From contig PJAB01000816.1 in the NCBI GenBank assembly GCA_002887195.1, positions 1 to 20,293 on the forward strand: a stretch of DNA of 20,293 bases. Direction: 5' to 3'. Source of the stretch: Chrysochromulina parva (lineage: Eukaryota > Haptophyta > Prymnesiales > Chrysochromulinaceae). Of this stretch, positions 16,060-20,293 are shown piece after piece (within the stretch, counting starts at the first letter, position 1; the number at the start of each line of letters is the position of its first letter). A program made the translations under genes and the position numbers. The notes beneath the pieces were generated by a model. It worked only from the letters and a program-made list of their open reading frames with translations. It ran no database searches and was not told the origin of the DNA.

Positions 16060-17043
16060 TCACACGATGTATGCCATCTCAGCGCCGAGCAGGAGCGTGC
16101 GTAGGTGCCCGCACGTGTCGGTGAGCTTGCACAAGCTGAGAAGTGGCTTAAGGACGTACGTGGCGAGCCTGACCTTGCCCATCGAGTCGAAGGAGGTGAC
16201 GAGGCCGTCGACGACGGGGAAGCCTCCGTTGCTAAGGACGGGCGAGTGGAGCCCCACTGCGGCCGTACGACCAATCTTGGTAATGGGCTGAGCCACCAGT
16301 CCGCCGCCGCCCGTTGCGGGCACCGTCCAGATAGTCGTACCCACGACGAGATCCTTGGCTTGTTCGAGAACTCCACAGCAGCGTGGGCCGATGGGCACGT
16401 GGTGAGTCGCGGTGAGGCTGAGGCTCCGCCCGTCTGCGATAGTGAGGGTGAGAAAGTCCGCACTCGCCTCTGGCTTGGCAATCGAGAGGAGCGAGACGGT
16501 GTCGGTGGTGAGGGCACCTTCGCTGGTCGCGGCAACGATGGCGTCACCTTCCCGGAGGGACGCGATGGGCACGCGCGTGCCATCGGCCATCGTGACGGAG
16601 GCGTGCGACGGGAAGCACGGGTTGTCGCAGTCTGGGTCACGCCAATAGCCGACACGCTGGCCTCCACCACTGAGGCTGGAGGCGTCGGTCTCCGGATTTT
16701 GGGAGCTGCCGTGGCTGGAGGAACGCGATTGCCAGTTCTTGCGAACCGTGCCACAGAGAGATGTGGCCCTGACGTTTCCGCCGCCCGGATGTGTCCAGCC
16801 GCTGAGGTCCCATACAGGGACGTCATTGCACTGAGACGCGCCGCGGAAGATGACCACGCAGCACGCACTCGCACCCGCGCATGCCGCGATGCCAAAAGGC
16901 CCGGAGGGCGGAGGCGGTGATGGGGATGGCGGCGGCGGCGACGGCGACGGCAAGAGTGGCGGTGGGGAGGAGGTCGCCCCGATAACGAGACACATCACAC
17001 AGAACTGGCGCAGCCCCAGCATTCTCTCTCGGGTTGCAGACAT
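16060..17043 (-). CDS. Secreted cytochrome-b5-like plus Hint (hedgehog/intein) domain protein
   Basis: The product is 327 residues from the ATG at 17043; the frame extends upstream only from a non-ATG codon. A signal peptide is likely (RERMLGLRQFCVMCLVIGATS), followed by a proline-rich linker (PSPSPPPPSPSPPPP). Residues about 60-112 resemble a cytochrome b5 fold, with VPVWDLSGWTHPGGG carrying the HPGG heme-ligand motif (His85) and a possible second ligand in SSSHG (His111). Residues 143-285 form a Hint domain: Cys143 in CFPSHASV, VPIASLREGDAIVA, the block-B TATHH, and HSPVLSNGGFPVVDGLVTS near the end. Hint domains of hedgehog type cut the chain before the cysteine and can attach a lipid to the freed N-terminal part. 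Here the freed part would be the b5-like domain. Self-cleavage and heme binding are inferred. Confidence 0.8.
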   Translation of the reverse strand: MSATRERMLGLRQFCVMCLVIGATSSPPPLLPSPSPPPPSPSPPPPSGPFGIAACAGASACCVVIFRGASQCNDVPVWDLSGWTHPGGGNVRATSLCGTVRKNWQSRSSSHGSSQNPETDASSLSGGGQRVGYWRDPDCDNPCFPSHASVTMADGTRVPIASLREGDAIVAATSEGALTTDTVSLLSIAKPEASADFLTLTIADGRSLSLTATHHVPIGPRCCGVLEQAKDLVVGTTIWTVPATGGGGLVAQPITKIGRTAAVGLHSPVLSNGGFPVVDGLVTSFDSMGKVRLATYVLKPLLSLCKLTDTCGHLRTLLLGAEMAYIV

Positions 17044-17839
17044 GGTGCGGGCGCAGTGCCTAGGCGCATTGCCTGGAAAACTTGGTAGGAGTCGTGACGG
17101 CTCGATGTTCAAGTTCAAGTTCAAGTTCGGTACCCTCACGTACGCTCTAATGCCCCCAAACCCGGCCGTCGAGCCCCTCGCGGCCTCGTTTCTTAATTCC
17201 TTCCCCTGGTACCTTCCCCTGGTACTAGTATCAACAGAAATTACATATTTCTCACGAGAACAGCTGAGTCACAGAGTCTAGGATTCCTACAGCTGTCAGC
17301 TCTGTCAGGTTAGTTTCAGCCACGTCAGTAAGTTTCGTCGCGGTCTGAGTGACCCCCACCGCGCTCACCACACCACACGACCACAGTCGAAGTTTCGTCG
17401 CGGCCCCCCCGACGGCTCATCACACTGTCCACGCCCCAGGGAATGGTGGACCCGAGCGCTGATATGTGATAAGGGTCATCCGCACACCATGGCGCGATGG
17501 TGTGATGGCGTCTTCACCTCGCGTCTCCGAACGCTAACCGGGCCACGGCGCAGTTCCGCGGAATCCGCGCTCGTCCGCCCCTCGGTCAGAACAAGAGAAC
17601 ATCGTCACATACGCTCTTCAAGGATGCATCTCATAATCGTAACGTAGCCCGCTACACACGGAGGTGCCATCATGCATTTCCCAATGCTATCACTATTGTA
17701 ATTCTCTCACTCATCTGCGTCGACTCTGTAGACGCACTTTTTCCGGTCCGAGCCGTCTTGCGATGAAAGCCATTGTCTCTCTGACGCCTATCTGTGCGCC
17801 CCACCGGACACCGCACCTGCGCTCGTTGACAGCGTCGCC
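17044..17839. other. Intergenic region with short repeats
   Basis: About 800 bases without a supported gene. It holds four GTTCAA-type units at 17107-17128 and two AAGTTTCGTCGCGG copies exactly 60 bases apart (17330 and 17390). It also has a doubled TTCCCCTGGTAC near 17200-17225 and a perfect hairpin, CACACCAT-(6)-ATGGTGTG, at 17483-17504. Confidence 0.6.
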
Positions 17840-18180
17840 ATGTCGTCCAAGCGCGGCCGCGCGGCTGCCGACGGGACGGCACAGGAGTTTCGCCGACACA
17901 AGAGCGGGGTCAACGAGGCCATGAACGAGCTCCTCTGTGAACGAGCTCCTCTGTGAACGAGCTCCTCTGTGAACGAGCTCCTCTGTGAACGAGCTCCTCT
18001 GTGAACGAGCTCCTCTGCCCCATCGCCTGCTCGACCCCGTCATCGCAGAGGACGTCAACGTGTACGCCGCCCGTCCTGCCGCTGCTTTTCGGCCACCTGT
18101 CGCGCAACTCTTCGATGTCCTTTGCATGGACACTTCTGTGCCTGTCACACGGGTACATGCACTCGTCGAGCGCCGTGCTG
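17840..18180 (+). pseudogene. Broken U-box domain fragment
   Basis: From the ATG at 17840 the frame reads MSSKRGRAAADGTAQEFRRH and on to EAMNELLC, then runs into a 16-base tandem array and stops at 17956. The last array copy resumes as NELLCPI in another frame. A further frame change gives LLDPVIAEDVNVYA. CPI followed by a DPVIAEDG-VY-type segment is the signature of the U-box, a RING-like E3 ubiquitin-ligase domain. Removing five array units leaves a second frameshift and a short gap, so no intact domain can be read. GT-AG splicing across the array does not restore it, because equal offsets in the unit do not end in AG. A real gene with unusual splicing is the alternative. Confidence 0.45.
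17923..18018. repeat. 16-bp tandem repeat, six copies
   Basis: GAACGAGCTCCTCTGT is repeated six times at 17923-18018; the last copy ends in C instead of T. Sixteen is not a multiple of three, so copy number shifts the frame of the U-box-like sequence it interrupts. Confidence 0.95.
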
Positions 18181-18271
18181 AGCACCGGGGGGGGTGCGTT
18201 CGCGTCGTCGGCTGCGCCTCGTCAATGTACGCATGCGTGCGCCTCTAACGGCGCCACACTCAAGCGTCTCG

Positions 18272-20108
18272 TCAAACCGCATCCGCAGTGGACGCCGAAG
18301 GAGCGTTGGGAACGACCACCACTGTGAATATTGGGGAGACTTTTTTGGTCACGATGCCTGCCATGTTGGACGACGTGAGCCCGCTGAGAGCTTCAAACTC
18401 CTTCTGGTCCTTCTTCATCTGCGCCTGGGCTTTGAGCAGGTGCTTGAGGAAGCCGAGGCCACACCCCAAGCGCGTCGCCTTCCCGGTCCTCAGGTCTTCT
18501 GCGTAGTCGGCCTTGGCCTTGGCTAGGTACTCATCGAACGTGGGCGGGAAGCGCTTCGGGTTGGCCTTCATCACCGCCTTCTCGGCCGCACCCTGGAATT
18601 GTGCCCCGATGATGGGGGCGACGATGGAGATGATGAAGGGAATATTGACCGCAGGAGCCCCGGGCATTCCCTGGGTGTCCCAATACTCCCAATAGTAGAT
18701 GTGGGTGCCCAGCGAGACGTAGTGCGCCACGTAGCCGATGTTGAGGCACCAGGCCACGATCTTGCGCGTGCGCATTGGCAGGTGGAACCAGAGCGCTTCG
18801 GTCGGCCGGCCGTAGAAGTCGACGCCGACCTGATGAGGGACGCAATCAGCATGCACTCAGAGATCATCAGAGCCATGAGGAGGCGCCGACCTGATGAGGG
18901 ACGCAATCAAGGACGCACTCAGAGAGGCCATCCGTGGCCATCCGTGGCCATCACAGTCCGACCTGGCCCTTGTTCCGGTTGTCCGTGTCGTACGCGTCAC
19001 AGAGGATGGCGAAGCGCCATGGCACCGGCAAGAGGTTGATGTACGAGAAGACGAAGGTGAAGACCTTGATGCAGATATTGAACCAGAGCTGGCCGTCGGT
19101 GCACACCTTGTGCATGCCCTGGCCGAAGACGCGGTCGACCTTGTTGTGCGTCGCCGGCGCGTACACCCCGTCCCGTTCTGTCCAGTACTTGCTCGGGTTG
19201 CGCTCCAGGTAGAGCTCGATGGAACGCGTCTTGTTCGTGCACTCTGGGTAGATGTCAGTGAGGGTGAAGATCTCAGCGCCGATGATGGCCGAGAGGAGGA
19301 AGACGCCGATGGCGACGCCAAAGCCCACGATGACGAGCGCGCTGATCCCCGCGAGCACCATGAACAGCGTGTTCTGCGCGACGAAGAATCCGAGCACCGT
19401 GTCGCGCGCACGCTCGGAGCAGTCCGCATCGGGGGGCGTGCCCATCTCGGCAACGAGCGCGTACGAGCCATTCGTGGGCGCGCCGAGGAAGGCGCGGCGA
19501 GCCGGCTGCTTCGCCTTCGCGAGCTGCGCCGCCGCGACCAGCGGGTTGAAACCTTTGACCCAGTCGGCCCCTTCCTTTGAGGCCTCGTTGACCGCGTGGA
19601 GCGCCTTTTGGTACACTTCGGCGAACTTGCCGCCCTTTTTCAACTGGTCGCCCACCGTGACTACGAACTCGCCGAAGTCGATGTGCCCCGAGCCGTCGGG
19701 GTCGGCCTCCTTCATCATCTTCTCAAGCTCACCGGGCTTGAGATCCATTTCGAGCCTCTCGCAGATCGCCCGGAGCTCTCCAGTGTCTATGTGGCCCGAC
19801 TTGTCGTGGTCGAAGGTGTCGAAGACGACGCGCATCATTTGGAACACGCCGCCCACCGTGCATCCGTCGAGTGCTTTGCTGTGCATCGCCTTCTTGAACT
19901 CCTCAAAGTCGATCTGGCCGCTCCCATCGGGGTCGGCCTCCTCCATGGCCGCCTTTAATTGGTCGGGCTTGAGGACTATGTCGAGCGAGTCGAGCATCTT
20001 CTTGAGCTCCTTCGTACCTACATGGCCATCCTTACTCGCATACTTGGTGAAGATGGTCTCGAGGGTCCGGTCGTCTACTTGTACCACGCCCGATTCATAG
20101 GACGCCAT
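18272..20108 (-). CDS. Calmodulin-like domain fused to a multi-spanning membrane domain, two exons
   Basis: Exons 20108-18963 and 18829-18272 join in phase 0 to 567 residues. The ATG at 20108 begins MASYESGVVQ; codons upstream in frame are not ATG. Residues 1-155 are calmodulin-like with four EF-hands. The first is degenerate (YASKDGHVGTKE, residues 23-34). The other three are canonical: DPDGSGQIDFEE (59-70), DHDKSGHIDTGE (100-111) and DPDGSGHIDFGE (136-147). A linker leads to hydrophobic segments at about 238-282 (long enough for two helices), 341-366, 405-428 and 443-462. Between them is a cysteine-containing loop with possible N-glycosylation site NKT (292-294). A lysine-rich helical tail ends SASTADAV. 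I do not recognise the membrane domain; FYGRPTEALWFHLPMR and HIYYWEYWD are distinctive. A calcium-controlled channel, transporter or membrane sensor is possible, but no catalytic motif is seen. Confidence 0.82.
18830..18962 (-). other. Intron of the calmodulin-membrane gene
   Basis: Donor GGCCAG|GTCGGAC and acceptor CCCTCATCAG|GTCGGCG, phase 0, joining NRNKGQ to VGVDFYGRP. GTCGG is shared at both junctions. Inside, GATTGCGTCCCTCATCAG followed by GTCGGCG occurs a second time (18891-18908), making a decoy acceptor plus a copied exon start. Plus-strand GGCCATCCGT units lie near the donor. Confidence 0.8.
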
Positions 20109-20132
20109 GATGAAAACGCCGTGGGCAGACCT

Positions 20133-20139
20133 TTTTATG
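20133..20139 (-). promoter_or_regulatory. TATA-like element before the calmodulin-membrane gene
   Basis: On the minus strand CCATAAAAAGG lies about 25-32 bases before the ATG at 20108. As a TATA box it would give a very short leader, so it is tentative. Confidence 0.3.
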
Positions 20140-20293
20140 GGAGTCACCGCTCAAGGTACCCAGAAATAAGGGGGTAAGCTCGCCCATTCGCCGGGGAGGA
20201 ACCACCCCAACGGAGCTAAAGTAGCTGGCCGAGAGCAAGCCAACTGCCACCTGATACCCTACGCCCTCGGCGAAGCCGCCGTGGAGCAGCACG
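20140..20293. other. Window end, no supported gene
   Basis: An open frame crosses this stretch on the minus strand, but it shows no recognisable domain and no supported start. It is most likely upstream sequence of the gene starting at 20108. Confidence 0.4.

Noticed and set aside
17923..18018. The 16-base array as a spliceable intron
   Set aside because: Any cut that removes whole units would start with GT but end in CT, or end in AG but start with CT, so no GT-AG or GC-AG intron restores the U-box.
18894..19580. 228-codon plus-strand frame
   Set aside because: It lies opposite the calmodulin-membrane exon and intron. The minus strand has membrane helices and EF-hands, while this frame has none.

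Overview
The window looks like nuclear DNA of a unicellular alga or a similar protist. It is GC-rich and has monocistronic genes on both strands, spliceosomal introns, many short tandem repeats, and eukaryote-specific protein architectures: a four-domain voltage-gated cation channel, a calmodulin-like domain joined to a membrane domain, a hedgehog/intein (Hint) protein, a DYRK-type kinase tail and a U-box remnant. Proline-rich SPPPP tracts and one likely GC-AG intron would fit a haptophyte-like alga, but that placement is inference. No rRNA, tRNA, bacterial operon, viral gene or CRISPR array was seen.

Layout. The 3' end of a DYRK-like kinase gene (+) occupies 2-532. It is followed by about 2.2 kb without a convincing gene, partly AT-richer and holding 16-base tandem repeats and perfect hairpins. 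A short Dpy-30/RIIa-like gene (-, 2769-3116) is divergent from a YgjV-like membrane protein gene (+, 3669-4286). Next comes an intronless IQ-motif/EF-hand-like gene (+, 5171-6472), convergent with the main gene.

The main gene (-, 7045-15539) can be assembled into eight exons that keep one reading frame and encode about 2415 residues. The product is a Cav/Nav-type four-domain channel. It has an N-terminal region of ten-residue LREAGF-like repeats, a roughly 165-residue proline-rich insert in the extracellular loop before the domain III pore, a C-terminal EF-hand-like segment and a weak IQ-like helix. Upstream is a secreted cytochrome-b5-like plus Hint protein (-, 16060-17043), then a broken U-box fragment (+, about 17840-18180) interrupted by a 6 x 16 bp array. 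Last is a two-exon gene (-, 18272-20108) for a calmodulin-like protein fused to four or five membrane helices.

The most striking observation concerns introns. All eight inferred introns in the two spliced genes carry copies of adjacent exon sequence at or near a splice site, from about 5 to more than 40 bases. Several are filled with ten-base GGCCATC-type arrays, and acceptor-side modules are shared between introns and between the two genes. This suggests introns born from, or remodelled by, local tandem duplication or introner-like insertion. A second observation is a 59-base sequence with one mismatch lying about 170 bases upstream of the start codons of both the YgjV-like gene and the channel gene, in the same orientation relative to each gene.

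Functionally, the channel, the calmodulin-membrane protein and the IQ/EF protein all point to calcium signalling. Nothing in the sequence shows that they act together.
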